DNA of 64,000 nt, taken from contig JBAGRP010000001.1 in NCBI GenBank assembly GCA_036924855.1, positions 4,092,001-4,156,000 of the forward strand, in the 5' to 3' direction. The position numbers were made by a program, and so were the translations under genes. The notes under the pieces were generated by a model that was given only the letters and a program-made list of their open reading frames with translations, searched no databases and was not told where the DNA came from. Shown here piece by piece: positions 43,584 to 52,997 of the stretch. Each line of letters starts with the position of its first letter. Position 1 is the first letter of the stretch. The stretch is from Nitrobacteraceae bacterium AZCC 2146. GTDB lineage: Bacteria > Pseudomonadota > Alphaproteobacteria > Rhizobiales > Xanthobacteraceae.

Positions 43584-44723
43584 TCAATAATTCTTCAGCC
43601 GCGCCAGTTGATCGGCGTGGAAATTGCTGTCGCCGAACAATTCCTGGCAGACCCGGGCGCGCTTCATGAAGAAGCCGATGTCGAACTGGTCGGTCATGCC
43701 CATGCCGCCATGCATCTGCACGCCTTCCTGCACCGCGAGTGTCGCCGTGGTGCCCGCACGTGCCTTCGCCACGGCAACCGCCGCGCCGGCATTGTCAACA
43801 TTCTCATCGAGCATCTGCAGCGCCTTCAGCACGGCGGCGCGGGTGATCTCGATTTCGGTGTAGAGATGCGCGGCACGGTGCTGCAGCGCCTGGAATTCGC
43901 CGATCAATTTGCCGAACTGCTTGCGCTCCTTGAGATAGGAGACGGTGCGGCCGAACACTTCCTCGCTGACCCCGACCATTTCCGACGCCACCGCGCCGCG
44001 GCCGATATTCAGCACGCCTTCCAGCAGCATGCCGCCCTGATCGACCTCGCCGAGCACGCCGTCGGCATTGACCTCGACATTGTCGAACACGATCCGCGCG
44101 GCGTTGTGCGAATCCACCATCGCGGTGCGTTCGAGTTCGATGCCCTTGCTTCTGGGATCTACCAGAAACAGCGTCAGTCCCTCTCGCTCGCCGGGCGCGC
44201 CTGCGCTGCGCGCCGCGACGATCAGCAGATCGGCGGTGTGGCCATCGACGACGAAAGCCTTGGCGCCGTTGAGCTTGAAACCGTTGCCGGAGCGCACGGC
44301 CTGCATTGCTGTCTGCAGCGGCCGATGTTTTGAGCCTTCGTCGATCGCCAATGCGGCGAGCAGCGAGCCCTCGGCGATCTTCGGCAGATGCTCGGATTTT
44401 TGCGCAGCGCTTCCGCCGCGCTTCAGCGCCGTCGCCGCCAGCACCGCGGTGGCCAAAAACGGCGACGGCATCAGCGTGCGGCCGATTTCCTCCATCACCA
44501 CGCCAGCCTCGACGCAGCCCAGCCCGCTGCCGCCAAATTCCTCGGGCACCAGCAGGCCGGAAAATCCCATCTCGGCGAATGAGCGCCAGAGATCGCGGGA
44601 GAAGCCGGTGGCGTCCTTGCTGTCGCGCAGCTGCCGCAGATGCGCCACCGGCGCCTTGTCGCCGATAAAGCCGCGGGCGCTGTCGCGCAGCATGGTCTGT
44701 TCTTCGTTGAGGACGAGGGCCAT
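43584..44723 (-). CDS. Acyl-CoA dehydrogenase (partner of next gene)
   Basis: FAD enzyme of 379 residues that introduces the alpha-beta double bond in an acyl-CoA. It starts MALVLNEEQTMLRDSARGF, has LLVPEEFGGSGLGCVE and a central beta domain, then KQFGKLIGEFQALQH and the GVQMHGGMGMTDQFDI segment. The longer upstream frame codes for a repeat, so the internal ATG at 44723 is right. The second acyl-CoA dehydrogenase lies upstream; such pairs form heteromeric enzymes for ring or side-chain acyl-CoAs. Confidence 0.92.
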   Translation of the reverse strand: MALVLNEEQTMLRDSARGFIGDKAPVAHLRQLRDSKDATGFSRDLWRSFAEMGFSGLLVPEEFGGSGLGCVEAGVVMEEIGRTLMPSPFLATAVLAATALKRGGSAAQKSEHLPKIAEGSLLAALAIDEGSKHRPLQTAMQAVRSGNGFKLNGAKAFVVDGHTADLLIVAARSAGAPGEREGLTLFLVDPRSKGIELERTAMVDSHNAARIVFDNVEVNADGVLGEVDQGGMLLEGVLNIGRGAVASEMVGVSEEVFGRTVSYLKERKQFGKLIGEFQALQHRAAHLYTEIEITRAAVLKALQMLDENVDNAGAAVAVAKARAGTTATLAVQEGVQMHGGMGMTDQFDIGFFMKRARVCQELFGDSNFHADQLARLKNY

Positions 44724-44781
44724 TCTTGATTCCAATAAGCTCGAGCGGTCTTCGGTCGAAGTGAAAGCGGCAGGTTGGTGG

Positions 44782-44884
44782 TCCCTCATGGTGAGGAGGC
44801 GCCCTTGCGCCGTCTCGAACCATGAGGATGGACAGCTCATCCTTCGAGACGCCGCGCAAAGGGCGCGGCTCCTCAGGATGAGGG
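44782..44884. repeat. Palindromic repeat, copy 2
   Basis: Contains CCCTCATGGTGAGGAGGCGC, GTCTCGAACCATGAGGATGG and CCTCAGGATGAGGG, the same family as the copy at 43433. It separates the two acyl-CoA dehydrogenase genes. Confidence 0.8.
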
Positions 44885-44898
44885 ACGGAGGTTGAGGC

Positions 44899-46095
44899 CT
44901 AAGCCCCCGGCAAATCCAAAATCCGCTTGGCGACGATGCCGAGCATCACCTCGCTGGTACCGCCCTCGATCGAATTGGCCTTGGTGCGCAGCCACGCCCG
45001 CGGCCGCGCGCCCTGCTTGGAGCGTTCGCTCTCCCATTCCAGCGCATCGATGCCGCCGGCGGACATCAGGATCTCGTGGCGGCGCTTGTTGAGTTCGGTG
45101 CCGTAATATTTCATCGCCGAGGAAAACGCCGGATGCGCCTGACCGGCTTTCGCCAGATCGACCGCGCGCTCCGCCGCACAGGCCAGCGCGGCCTCATCCA
45201 CTTCGAAACTGGCGATCTGGCCGCGCAGCATCGCATCGTCGAGCCGGCCCTGCTCGTCGGCGCCGATCGAATCCGCAGCCACTTGTCCGAGCGGCCGACC
45301 GACGCCCCGCTCGCCCATGCCGGAGATCATCGCGCGCTCATGCTGCAGGAGATATTTGGCGACGTCCCAGCCGCGATTGACGGTGCCGATCACATTGGCC
45401 TTGGGCACGCGGACATTGTCGAAGAAAGTCTCGCAGAACGGCGACTTGCCGGAGATCAACAGGATCGGCTTGGTCGAGACGCCCTTGGAGGCCATGTCGA
45501 ACAGGATGAAGCTGATGCCGTCGTGCTTCTTGCCGGAGGCATCAGTGCGTACCAGGCAGAAAATCCAGTCGGCGAAGTTGGCATAGGAGGTCCAGATCTT
45601 CTGGCCGTTGATGATGAAATCATCGCCGTCGCTTTCGGCGCGGGTCTGCAGCGAGGCGAGGTCCGATCCGGCGTTGGGTTCGGAATAGCCCTGGCACCAG
45701 CGGATCAGGCCGGCGGCAATCTTCGGCAGGTGCTCCTTCTTCTGCGCATCGGTACCGTATTTCAGCAGCGCCGGCCCGAGCATCGAGATACCGAACGACA
45801 CCAGCGGCAACCGCGCCGAGATTGCCGCCATTTCCTGGCGCAGGATTTTGGTCTGCTCGGCATCGAGCCCGCCGCCGCCGAATTCAGTCGGCCAGTGCGG
45901 CACGGTCCAGCCCTTGTCGCGCATCCGCTCGAACCAGACGCGCTGCGGCTCCGAGGAGAATTTGGCGTTGCGGCCGCCCCAGAACGTATCCTCGTCCGAG
46001 GTCATCGGCCGGCGCATCTCCGGCGGGCAATTGGCCTCAAGCCAGACGCGGGCGTCACGACGGAATTGATCGGTGTCCGGCATCGGGGTTTCCAT
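44899..46095 (-). CDS. Acyl-CoA dehydrogenase
   Basis: This 398-residue FAD enzyme has GYSEPNAGSDLASLQT, INGQKIWTSYANFADW and a C-terminal IEGGTSEVMLGIVAKRIL. It is the first gene of the pair; the second follows after a repeat. Pairs of this sort resemble the alpha2-beta2 acyl-CoA dehydrogenases of steroid and aromatic side-chain catabolism. Start at 46095 (METPMPDTDQFRRD) or 46083. Confidence 0.92.
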   Translation of the reverse strand: METPMPDTDQFRRDARVWLEANCPPEMRRPMTSDEDTFWGGRNAKFSSEPQRVWFERMRDKGWTVPHWPTEFGGGGLDAEQTKILRQEMAAISARLPLVSFGISMLGPALLKYGTDAQKKEHLPKIAAGLIRWCQGYSEPNAGSDLASLQTRAESDGDDFIINGQKIWTSYANFADWIFCLVRTDASGKKHDGISFILFDMASKGVSTKPILLISGKSPFCETFFDNVRVPKANVIGTVNRGWDVAKYLLQHERAMISGMGERGVGRPLGQVAADSIGADEQGRLDDAMLRGQIASFEVDEAALACAAERAVDLAKAGQAHPAFSSAMKYYGTELNKRRHEILMSAGGIDALEWESERSKQGARPRAWLRTKANSIEGGTSEVMLGIVAKRILDLPGA

Positions 46096-46264
46096 CCGAA
46101 TTTGGGCAATGCGCCGCAGCGATTGCGTTCTTGTTGGCCAAACCTTACCCGCCATGCCGCGGAATTCAATATCTCTTCTGCCTGTTTGCGGCCGCGGATA
46201 TGGCCAGCGCGCGAAATCCGGTGTATCGGCAAAGTACAACAACAGAAAAGCACGAGGAAATACC

Positions 46265-46810
46265 ATGCGCCTCAAGCTGCTTTCGCCTGGCGAAATGACC
46301 GAAGACCAAAGGCTCACCTACGACGAGTCGATCGCCAGCAAGCGCGGCCGCCCGCCAGAGCCGATGTTCGCCTGGCTCCATAGCCCGGAGATGGCAAAGC
46401 ACGCGACGCGCCTCGGCGCCTTCCTGCGCTACGATACCTCGCTGACGGCGGCACAGTCCGAACTGGCGATCCTCGTCACGGCGCGGCACTGGACCTCGCA
46501 TTTCGAATGGTATGCCCACAAGAAGCTGGCGCTGGCCGGCGGAATGGATCCAAAAATCATCGAGGACATCCGCAATCGCAGGACGCCGAAACTTCCAGAC
46601 GCCACGTCGCAAGCGATCTACGACGTCGCCAAGTCCCTGCACGAAGGCCATGGCCTGACGAAGCCGCTCTACGATGAGGCCGTCAAACACCTTGGCGAGC
46701 GCGGGCTGGTCGAGATCATCGGCCTGTGCGGCTACTACACGATGGTGTCGATGACGCTCAATACCTTCGAGTTCGGCCTGCCGGATGGTGAAATATCCGA
46801 GCTTGCATAA
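46265..46810 (+). CDS. Carboxymuconolactone-decarboxylase-family protein
   Basis: 181 residues with the AhpD/CMD fold: SELAILVTARHWTSHFEWYAHKKLALAGG. The usual CxxC of AhpD is absent, so peroxidase activity is unlikely; aromatic or lactone chemistry is possible. It reads away from the acyl-CoA dehydrogenases and precedes a VOC gene, which suggests a shared catabolic role. Confidence 0.88.
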   Translation: MRLKLLSPGEMTEDQRLTYDESIASKRGRPPEPMFAWLHSPEMAKHATRLGAFLRYDTSLTAAQSELAILVTARHWTSHFEWYAHKKLALAGGMDPKIIEDIRNRRTPKLPDATSQAIYDVAKSLHEGHGLTKPLYDEAVKHLGERGLVEIIGLCGYYTMVSMTLNTFEFGLPDGEISELA

Positions 46811-46828
46811 AGAGGGCATGCTGCATAG

Positions 46829-46855
46829 ATCGGCAGCGGAGCAATCGCTGCCGAT
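46829..46855 (+). promoter_or_regulatory. Perfect hairpin between the CMD and VOC genes
   Basis: ATCGGCAGCG (46829-46838) and CGCTGCCGAT (46846-46855) form a ten-base-pair stem with a seven-base loop. The VOC ribosome binding site follows immediately. No T-run is present. It could regulate VOC translation or stabilise the upstream transcript. Confidence 0.55.
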
Positions 46856-46864
46856 GGAGAGAAC

Positions 46865-47362
46865 ATGTCCGAGACTCCGAACCCGATCGCCGCTGGAACG
46901 AAGATCGGGCATGTACATCTGAAAGTCGCGGATCTCGAGCGCGCGCTGGGCTTCTATCGCGACGTGCTCGGCTTCCAGCTGATGCAGCGCTACGGCGATC
47001 AGGCCGCATTCATCTCTGCCGGCGGCTACCACCACCACATCGGGTTGAACACTTGGGAGAGCAAGGGCGGTCAGCCGCCAGCCCCGGGCACTACCGGGCT
47101 GTTTCACACTGCGATCCTGTACCCGACCCGCGCCGCACTGGCCGATGCGCTGCATCGCGTGCTGGAGGCCGGCATTGCGCTCGACGGCGCCAGCGACCAC
47201 GGCGTCAGCGAAGCGCTTTATCTGCGTGATCCCGATCAGAACGGCGTCGAACTCTATTGGGACCGCCCGCAGGAGGCATGGCCGCGCAACGCCAATGGCG
47301 AGCTGGCGATGTTCACGAGGCGGCTCGACCTCGACGACCTGATGAAGCAGCGCGTGGCGTAA
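46865..47362 (+). CDS. VOC-family dioxygenase or glyoxalase-like protein
   Basis: 165 residues with paired beta-alpha-beta-beta-beta modules: GHVHLKVADLERALGFYRDVLGF and LYLRDPDQNGVELYWDRP. The metal ligands are probably His in GHVH, His in TGLFHTAI and Glu in GVELYW. Extradiol dioxygenase, glyoxalase and other activities occur in the family. It likely forms a unit with the CMD-like gene. Confidence 0.88.
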   Translation: MSETPNPIAAGTKIGHVHLKVADLERALGFYRDVLGFQLMQRYGDQAAFISAGGYHHHIGLNTWESKGGQPPAPGTTGLFHTAILYPTRAALADALHRVLEAGIALDGASDHGVSEALYLRDPDQNGVELYWDRPQEAWPRNANGELAMFTRRLDLDDLMKQRVA

Positions 47363-47365
47363 ACA

Positions 47366-47524
47366 TCACCCCATCCTGAGAAGCGCGTTCTTCACGCGCG
47401 TCCCCAGCGAATGGCGACACCATTCGCTGGGGATGAGGAATGTTCATCCTCATGGTTCGAGACGGCGCAAGCCAGCGGCGCAATTGCGCCGCTGGCTTGC
47501 GCCGTCTCGAACCATGAGGGCATC
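47366..47524. repeat. Palindromic repeat, copy 3, overlapping a gene end
   Basis: Contains CCCATCCTGAGAAGCGCG, a hairpin around GCGAATGGCGACACCATTCGC and a long perfect palindrome ACGGCGCAAGCCAGCGGCGCAATTGCGCCGCTGGCTTGCGCCGT. The MFS gene reads into it for its last 43 codons. Confidence 0.85.
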
Positions 47525-48741
47525 TGCTTGCGTCCGCGTATCATGATCAGCACCGCCGCGATCAATTGCAGGCTCATGCAGACATAGAACGGCACGGCAT
47601 AGCTGCCCGAGGCATCTCGCAGGAAGCCGATGATGCCCGGACCGAAGGCGTAGGTGACCTGCGTCACCGCGGTAATCAAGCTCACCAGCACACCGAACGA
47701 GCGTGCGTCGAATTCGCGCTGTACGATGAGCGCCGGCAGCGTGATCAGATTGCCGACCGAAAATCCGAACAGTGCGCAGGCAAAAAACAGTAGCGCCTCG
47801 TTGCGCGAGTTGATGACGATGGTCAGTGCCAGCGCCTGGCTGACGAAGGAGACCGCGGACGCCAGCCGCTGGTTCAGCCGGTCAATCACCGTCGAGAACA
47901 GCACCCGGCCGACCACCGCCATCAGCGTCAGCAGCGACACCGCCACCGCGGCGCGCTCGCGCCCGATCACCGGATCGAGAAACGAGATCAGGTGCACGAT
48001 GAAGCCGACCTGCGCGAACAGCACCAGCGCAAAGGCGATGGCCAGCGTCAGGAAACCGATGTCGCGAACAGCGCTCGCACGGATCTGCGACGATGACGGC
48101 GCATCCGCAGCAAGAAGCGGACTATCGGATGGATGCCGCGGCGGGCGCCCGACGAACATCAGAATCACCGGCACCAGCAGCACGACCATCGCAACCGCCG
48201 CCGCACTCGTCGCTCCCGCAAATCCGAAGCCGCCGATCGCGACGACCAGCAGCGGCACGCCGACGATACCGCCGAAGCTGGCGCCGTTCAGCGCCAGGCT
48301 GATCGCCATGCCGCGCTTTCTGTCGAACCACAGGCCAAGGGTGTTGGTGACGGCGCCGAGGCTGGTGCCGGCCCAGCCGAGCGCCAGCAGCGCGTTGACG
48401 GCATAGAGCTGCCACGGCGCGGTGATCTGGCCGAGCAGCGCTGTGGCCGCGGCCATCGCCACGACGCCGGCGAGCAGGCAGTTGCGCGGCCCGAAGGCGC
48501 GCATGGCCTCGCTGAGAAACGCCACCAGCAGCGCGCCGAACAGATAGAAGAATGTCGTCGCGCTGGAGATCGTCGAAGCCGGCCAGCCATGGACGCGCTG
48601 CAGCTCGGCGAGATAGACGCTCTGGCCGTAGAAGCCGAGCGCCCAGCCGAACGTCGCGAGCAGAAAGCAGACGCAGACAATGCGCCAGCCGCCATAGCGA
48701 ACCGAGGTCTCGTCGAGAGCGATCGGACTGGACGCGTGCAT
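47392..48741 (-). CDS. MFS transporter with repeat-encoded C-terminus
   Basis: About 12 membrane segments and the GLWFDRKRGMAISLALNGASFGG loop mark an MFS carrier of the monocarboxylate/oxalate-formate type. The ATG at 48741 (MHASSPIALDETSVRYGG) fits the family. The last residues, from MPSWFETAQASGAIAP onward, are coded by the palindromic repeat and have no family counterpart; the natural end is near RGRKQ. It may export or import acids. Confidence 0.88.
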   Translation of the reverse strand: MHASSPIALDETSVRYGGWRIVCVCFLLATFGWALGFYGQSVYLAELQRVHGWPASTISSATTFFYLFGALLVAFLSEAMRAFGPRNCLLAGVVAMAAATALLGQITAPWQLYAVNALLALGWAGTSLGAVTNTLGLWFDRKRGMAISLALNGASFGGIVGVPLLVVAIGGFGFAGATSAAAVAMVVLLVPVILMFVGRPPRHPSDSPLLAADAPSSSQIRASAVRDIGFLTLAIAFALVLFAQVGFIVHLISFLDPVIGRERAAVAVSLLTLMAVVGRVLFSTVIDRLNQRLASAVSFVSQALALTIVINSRNEALLFFACALFGFSVGNLITLPALIVQREFDARSFGVLVSLITAVTQVTYAFGPGIIGFLRDASGSYAVPFYVCMSLQLIAAVLIMIRGRKQMPSWFETAQASGAIAPLACAVSNHEDEHSSSPANGVAIRWGRA

Positions 48742-48833
48742 GCGATTCTCTGCTGCTGATTCGAGGCCGCACACTAACAGTATCGGCCGCCGCATTGGTT
48801 CGACCATCGCCGAAGTGTCAATGGAGGCGTCGG

Positions 48834-49196
48834 TCAGGAACCGGGTTTGGTGGAGTCGTAGAAGAACCGCTCGCGGACAATCTTGTCACCGCGCCATTCC
48901 TGCAGCGCGACCTCGTCAACCCGGCGTATCTTGCCAGCGAGATCGGTCAGCTCGAAGATCCAGTGGATCGCCACATGGTCGCCGTCGACCGCCGATGTCA
49001 CCGCTTTTGAATAAACATGTTTCATCTGCGACAACACGCCGCGCTCATGCGCGACCAGCCCGTCGCGGCCCACACGCGGCGGCGCGGCGTTCTCCTGCAT
49101 GCTGGCATCGTCGGTATAGTAGCGTTCGATTGCACCGGCATGATCGCCGCTTTCGACCACCGCAATAAATTCGTTAACGCGCGCTCGAGACGGCAT
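48834..49196 (-). CDS. SnoaL/NTF2-like protein
   Basis: A 120-residue small alpha+beta protein: VNEFIAVVESGDHAGAIERYYTDDASMQEN, then HWIFELTDLAGKI and VALQEWRGDKIVRERFFYDS, the usual order for the SnoaL-like cone fold. Could be a cyclase, isomerase or steroid-isomerase relative. No operon partner. Confidence 0.85.
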   Translation of the reverse strand: MPSRARVNEFIAVVESGDHAGAIERYYTDDASMQENAAPPRVGRDGLVAHERGVLSQMKHVYSKAVTSAVDGDHVAIHWIFELTDLAGKIRRVDEVALQEWRGDKIVRERFFYDSTKPGS

Positions 49197-49465
49197 CCAA
49201 CTTCCTCCCTTGCGGCGCGGCTATTTCGCATTGCCGACCGTCTCTTGGGTAGCAACATGCGCGGAACCGCGCGGCAAGAAAAGGCCTGACGGTGCATTGC
49301 TGACATAGTGAACTTGACCTTGCTCCGCCGGAAATCGCCGTCCGGACAGCCGCTTAGAACCTGTCTCAACAGCCTTCACGATGCCGCCATCGACTTTCGG
49401 TGCCCTTGGCAGCAGCTTTCCGCAGCGCCATATGGTAGGGTGTCCGATATGGAGGATTTCCGACC

Positions 49466-50020
49466 GTGAACGCTATCGCTGAACTGACAGACCAGACCGA
49501 CCGCTCGCTCCTGATCGTGGAGGACGACAAGCCGTTTCTGGAGCGGCTGTCGCGCGCGATGGAGACTCGCGGCTTCACCGTTACTTCCTGCGACACCGTC
49601 TCCGACGGCCTCGCCCATATCGGCAAGTCGGCCCCGGCGTTTGCGGTGGTCGATCTGCGGCTCGGCGACGGCAACGGCCTCGACGTGGTCTCGGCGTTGA
49701 AGCAGCAGCGGCCGGATGCGCGCGCGATCGTGCTCACCGGCTACGGCAACATCGCCACCGCGGTCACGGCGGTGAAGATGGGTGCGGTGGACTATCTGTC
49801 GAAGCCGGCCGACGCCGATGATGTGGTGGCGGCCCTGCTCGCCAGCTCCGGCGAAAAATCCGAACTGCCGAGCAATCCGATGTCGGCGGACCGCGTCCGC
49901 TGGGAACACATCCAGCGCATCTATGAGATGTGTGGCCGCAACGTCTCGGAAACCGCGCGGCGCCTGAACATGCATCGCCGCACGCTGCAGCGTATCCTCG
50001 CCAAACGCGCGCCGCGCTAA
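49466..50020 (+). CDS. regR: RegR/ActR/RegA-type response regulator
   Basis: 184 residues with a receiver (LLIVEDDKPFLERL, Asp in AVVDLRLGDGNGL, Lys in YLSKPADADD), a short proline-containing linker and a C-terminal Fis-like HTH (IYEMCGRNVSETARRLNMHRRTLQRILAKRAPR), the signature of the ActR/RegA/RegR family. These regulators control redox-linked and energy genes with a RegS/RegB kinase, which is not adjacent here. It may act on the cyd operon of this window; that is inference. Confidence 0.92.
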   Translation: MNAIAELTDQTDRSLLIVEDDKPFLERLSRAMETRGFTVTSCDTVSDGLAHIGKSAPAFAVVDLRLGDGNGLDVVSALKQQRPDARAIVLTGYGNIATAVTAVKMGAVDYLSKPADADDVVAALLASSGEKSELPSNPMSADRVRWEHIQRIYEMCGRNVSETARRLNMHRRTLQRILAKRAPR

Positions 50021-50136
50021 GGCGCATGCGCTGATTCCCCCCTCACCGGGCTCGAATGACCTACGGTCCTTCGAGCCACCCTCTCCCCGCAAGCGGGGCG
50101 AGGGAAGATGCCGCCTCCCCCGACGAACTGCAGACC

Positions 50137-50634
50137 CTAAACCTCGTTGAGAAACTCGGCGTGGCCCTGCGGGTCATGCAAACGGTTGAGCCGCTGCGCC
50201 GCCGTATTGGCGAAGCGCAGCATCATCAGCTTGCGCGTTGGCGCCGGCAGTCGATGCTCCGGCGCTTCGCAATGCATGTGTGCGCCATAGGCGTCGGCGA
50301 CGATCAATCCAGTCTCGGCCGGAAATATCTCGCAGGGCAGATCCTGCGTGAAGGCGAAGAACAGCCGATCGCAATGGGCGCGGTAGTCCTGCCATTTCTG
50401 GTCGGCGCGCAGATCGTCAATCGATGACTTGATCTCGATGATCCAGATCTCACCGCGCTCGTTCAGCGCCACCAGATCGGCGCGTCGTCCCGACGGCAAC
50501 GACAACTCACTGATGCAGGAAAATCCCAGCGAACGCAGCAGCCGTGCGGTGCCGCGCGCGATCGCCAGCGCGGTCTCCGACTGGCGACGGTCAAGGGGCG
50601 GCGCGAGGGCCAGATGAACGGCTTGCGATTCCAT
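50137..50634 (-). CDS. mmcB: MmcB-type DNA repair putative endonuclease
   Basis: 165 residues; the start at 50634 (MESQAVHLALAPPLDRRQ) was taken over an upstream one. The PD-(D/E)xK-type core is RRADLVALNERGEIWIIEIKSS, with Asp and Glu-x-Lys as metal/catalytic residues. MmcB (Caulobacter-type) acts in a mutagenic repair pathway of the SOS response. No LexA box was found upstream. Confidence 0.88.
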   Translation of the reverse strand: MESQAVHLALAPPLDRRQSETALAIARGTARLLRSLGFSCISELSLPSGRRADLVALNERGEIWIIEIKSSIDDLRADQKWQDYRAHCDRLFFAFTQDLPCEIFPAETGLIVADAYGAHMHCEAPEHRLPAPTRKLMMLRFANTAAQRLNRLHDPQGHAEFLNEV

Positions 50635-50792
50635 TGCGACCAACCCTAGCCGATTTTGCGGCGGCCGCCCACGGCCCGGCTTCGCCTCAACACGCCGCAA
50701 ATTAGTACGCGTGCCGCCCCGATTTCGACCTCACGGGAACGTGAAGCCGATGGAACTTTGGTTCCGAGGGACAGCACACCGGAGGAGAGACC

Positions 50793-51914
50793 ATGAAGCC
50801 CGTCATCACCCTGCGCGCCCTGGCGTTCGCGGCCGCCACCCTGCCATTCACCGCCGCCATCTCGTCGGCCACGGCCAAACCCACCGTCGAAGTCGCCTTC
50901 GTGCTCGACACCACCGGCTCGATGAGCGGATTGATCGAAGGCGCGAAACGAAAAATCTGGTCGATCGCCACCACCATTCTCGACAGCAATCCCGACGCGG
51001 AGATCCGCATGGGTCTGGTCGCCTATCGCGACATCGGCGACGATTATGTGACCAAGACCTATGAGCTGACCACCGACATCCAGGACCTCTACGCCAACCT
51101 GCTCGAGGTGAAAGCGCGGGGCGGCGGCGACTGGCCGGAGAGCGTCAACGAGGCGCTCGATGTCGCCGTCAACAAGCTGCACTGGACGGCGAATAGCGAC
51201 ACCCACCGCATCGTTTTTCTGGTCGGCGACGCGCCGCCGCATATGGATTATGCGCAGGACACCAAATACGCCACCACGCTGGCTGTGGCGAAGCAGAAGG
51301 ACATCATCGTCAACGCGGTGCTGGCCGGGACGGCGCGCGATACCGAGCGGGTGTGGCGCGACATTGCCCAGCGCGGCGACGGCCGCTTCATTCCGATCCC
51401 GCAGGACGGCGGTCAGGTGGTGATCATCGAGACTCCGTATGACGACGAGATCATCATCCTGCAGAACGAGATCAACCGCACTGTGATCCCCTATGGCCCA
51501 CGCGCGATGCAGAAGCGCACCGAGGACCAGACCAGACAACTCTCGCAGGTCGCGGCGGCAGCGCCAGCGCAGGCCTCGGACATGGCGAGCTACATCAACA
51601 AGCGGGCGCGGGCCTCATCGGAAGCCGTCACCGGCGGCGGCGATCTGGTCAGCGACGTCGCGGCAGGCAGGCAGAAGCTCGACAGCGTCAAGGAAGAGGA
51701 ACTGCCGGAGAACCTGCGCAAGCTGGCACCGAAGCAGCGCGCGGACGAACTCGATTCGCAAATGAAAGCGCGGAAGGGGCTGAATGAAAAACTCGCCGCC
51801 CTGGTGACGAAGCGCGACGCCTTCGTCGCCGCGCAGCGCGACAAGGCGCCGCCGAAGGCATCGTCATTCGATCGCGAGGTCGAAGCGACGCTGAAGGCGC
51901 AGTTGAAGCGGTAA
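50793..51914 (+). CDS. Secreted VWA-domain protein
   Basis: 373 residues with a signal peptide ending near SATA. A von Willebrand factor A domain follows, with MIDAS motif DTTGSMSG (about residues 40-46). A long helical, charged region (EEELPENLRKL, DSQMKARKGLNEKL, C-terminal ATLKAQLKR) follows. It may bind proteins at the cell surface or in the periplasm; the exact role is not known. Confidence 0.88.
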   Translation: MKPVITLRALAFAAATLPFTAAISSATAKPTVEVAFVLDTTGSMSGLIEGAKRKIWSIATTILDSNPDAEIRMGLVAYRDIGDDYVTKTYELTTDIQDLYANLLEVKARGGGDWPESVNEALDVAVNKLHWTANSDTHRIVFLVGDAPPHMDYAQDTKYATTLAVAKQKDIIVNAVLAGTARDTERVWRDIAQRGDGRFIPIPQDGGQVVIIETPYDDEIIILQNEINRTVIPYGPRAMQKRTEDQTRQLSQVAAAAPAQASDMASYINKRARASSEAVTGGGDLVSDVAAGRQKLDSVKEEELPENLRKLAPKQRADELDSQMKARKGLNEKLAALVTKRDAFVAAQRDKAPPKASSFDREVEATLKAQLKR

Positions 51915-52028
51915 ATGCCTTGGCCGCCGGCGTTGCGCGCCTCGCCCCGCCTTGCGGAGGGAGAGCAAGCCCTCACCCATGACAAGCCCCGGGATCGGAC
52001 CATCGTATCGCCGATCCCCGGGGAGATG

Positions 52029-52844
52029 TTACCAATGACGCGAGATCGCGATCTGATAAATCGTAATGATGACTTCAAACAGAATCAGCAACACGATAAT
52101 CAATTCAAGCCGCAATGAGCGTCGGGTATCGATAATATCGGTCAACACCTGTGCGGTCTCGGCAATCACGGCAAGTTTGCGGTTGAGCGATTCCGCACGC
52201 TCCTTGAGTTCGTATTCGTCTTCCAGGCGCGCATAAAGTCGCTCGAGGTGCGGCTTGTCCCAGAGCACGTCGGGCTTTTCCTCCACTTCCACCGGCCCCG
52301 ACACCCGGTGTCGCACCAACAGCGCTTTGCCGATATTCTTCAGGATCGAGCGGCGACCGCCGCGGATCTGCCCCCTTTCGGCCAATTCCCGCGCGAATGG
52401 TTCGGTCACGTCAAACACGCTGGCAACCTCGCGCTCGTGCCGCGCCAGAACGACGCTTTTTGCCAGCGCCTCGCCGATCAGAAGCAGCCGCTCCGGCGAC
52501 AGGGTTTGCAGGCCAATCAGGCCTCCGGGCGAAATCTGATCCTCCTGTTCCGAGGACAGTTCGATGACAGCGGTTTCCTCGTCGCGCCGCGCGAACTTCC
52601 CTGTCATGCGCGGTTGCAGATTGCGCAAGAATTCATCTTCCTCGAGCGCGTTCAGACCGATCAGAACCACAACACCGTAGCGGAAAAGGATGGCGAAGCC
52701 GCTCTCGTTCACACGAAATGCGAGGGGCGTCGTCGAAAGGACATCGCCACGCTCAAGCCCCGGCGTATTCAGGCGGTCGCTGACAAAAAAGGCGCGTGCG
52801 GTTGTACGCGAGCCACCCGACGGCAATTTAGGAGGCTGGTTCAT
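52029..52844 (-). CDS. RMD1-family (DUF155) membrane protein
   Basis: 271 residues. The DUF155 core runs from FAILFRYGVVVLIGL through SVVLARHEREVASVFDVTE to NKL-like helices, and the C-terminus has a membrane anchor (LIIVLLILFEVIITIYQIAI). Related to yeast Rmd1 and mitochondrial RMND1 proteins. Function in bacteria is not established. Confidence 0.87.
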   Translation of the reverse strand: MNQPPKLPSGGSRTTARAFFVSDRLNTPGLERGDVLSTTPLAFRVNESGFAILFRYGVVVLIGLNALEEDEFLRNLQPRMTGKFARRDEETAVIELSSEQEDQISPGGLIGLQTLSPERLLLIGEALAKSVVLARHEREVASVFDVTEPFARELAERGQIRGGRRSILKNIGKALLVRHRVSGPVEVEEKPDVLWDKPHLERLYARLEDEYELKERAESLNRKLAVIAETAQVLTDIIDTRRSLRLELIIVLLILFEVIITIYQIAISRHW

Positions 52845-52997
52845 GGCAAATCCAAACCTGCTGGGAGCGTGGATATGAGCCAGATTACACGACGCTCAAA
52901 TGTCCCGAATCCGAAGTTCGCTGACACCTGACGGCCAGTAAGGAAAGAGAGAACTTCTGAACCAGCACACTAAACCCGTGTTGACGCGTTTTGAAGG

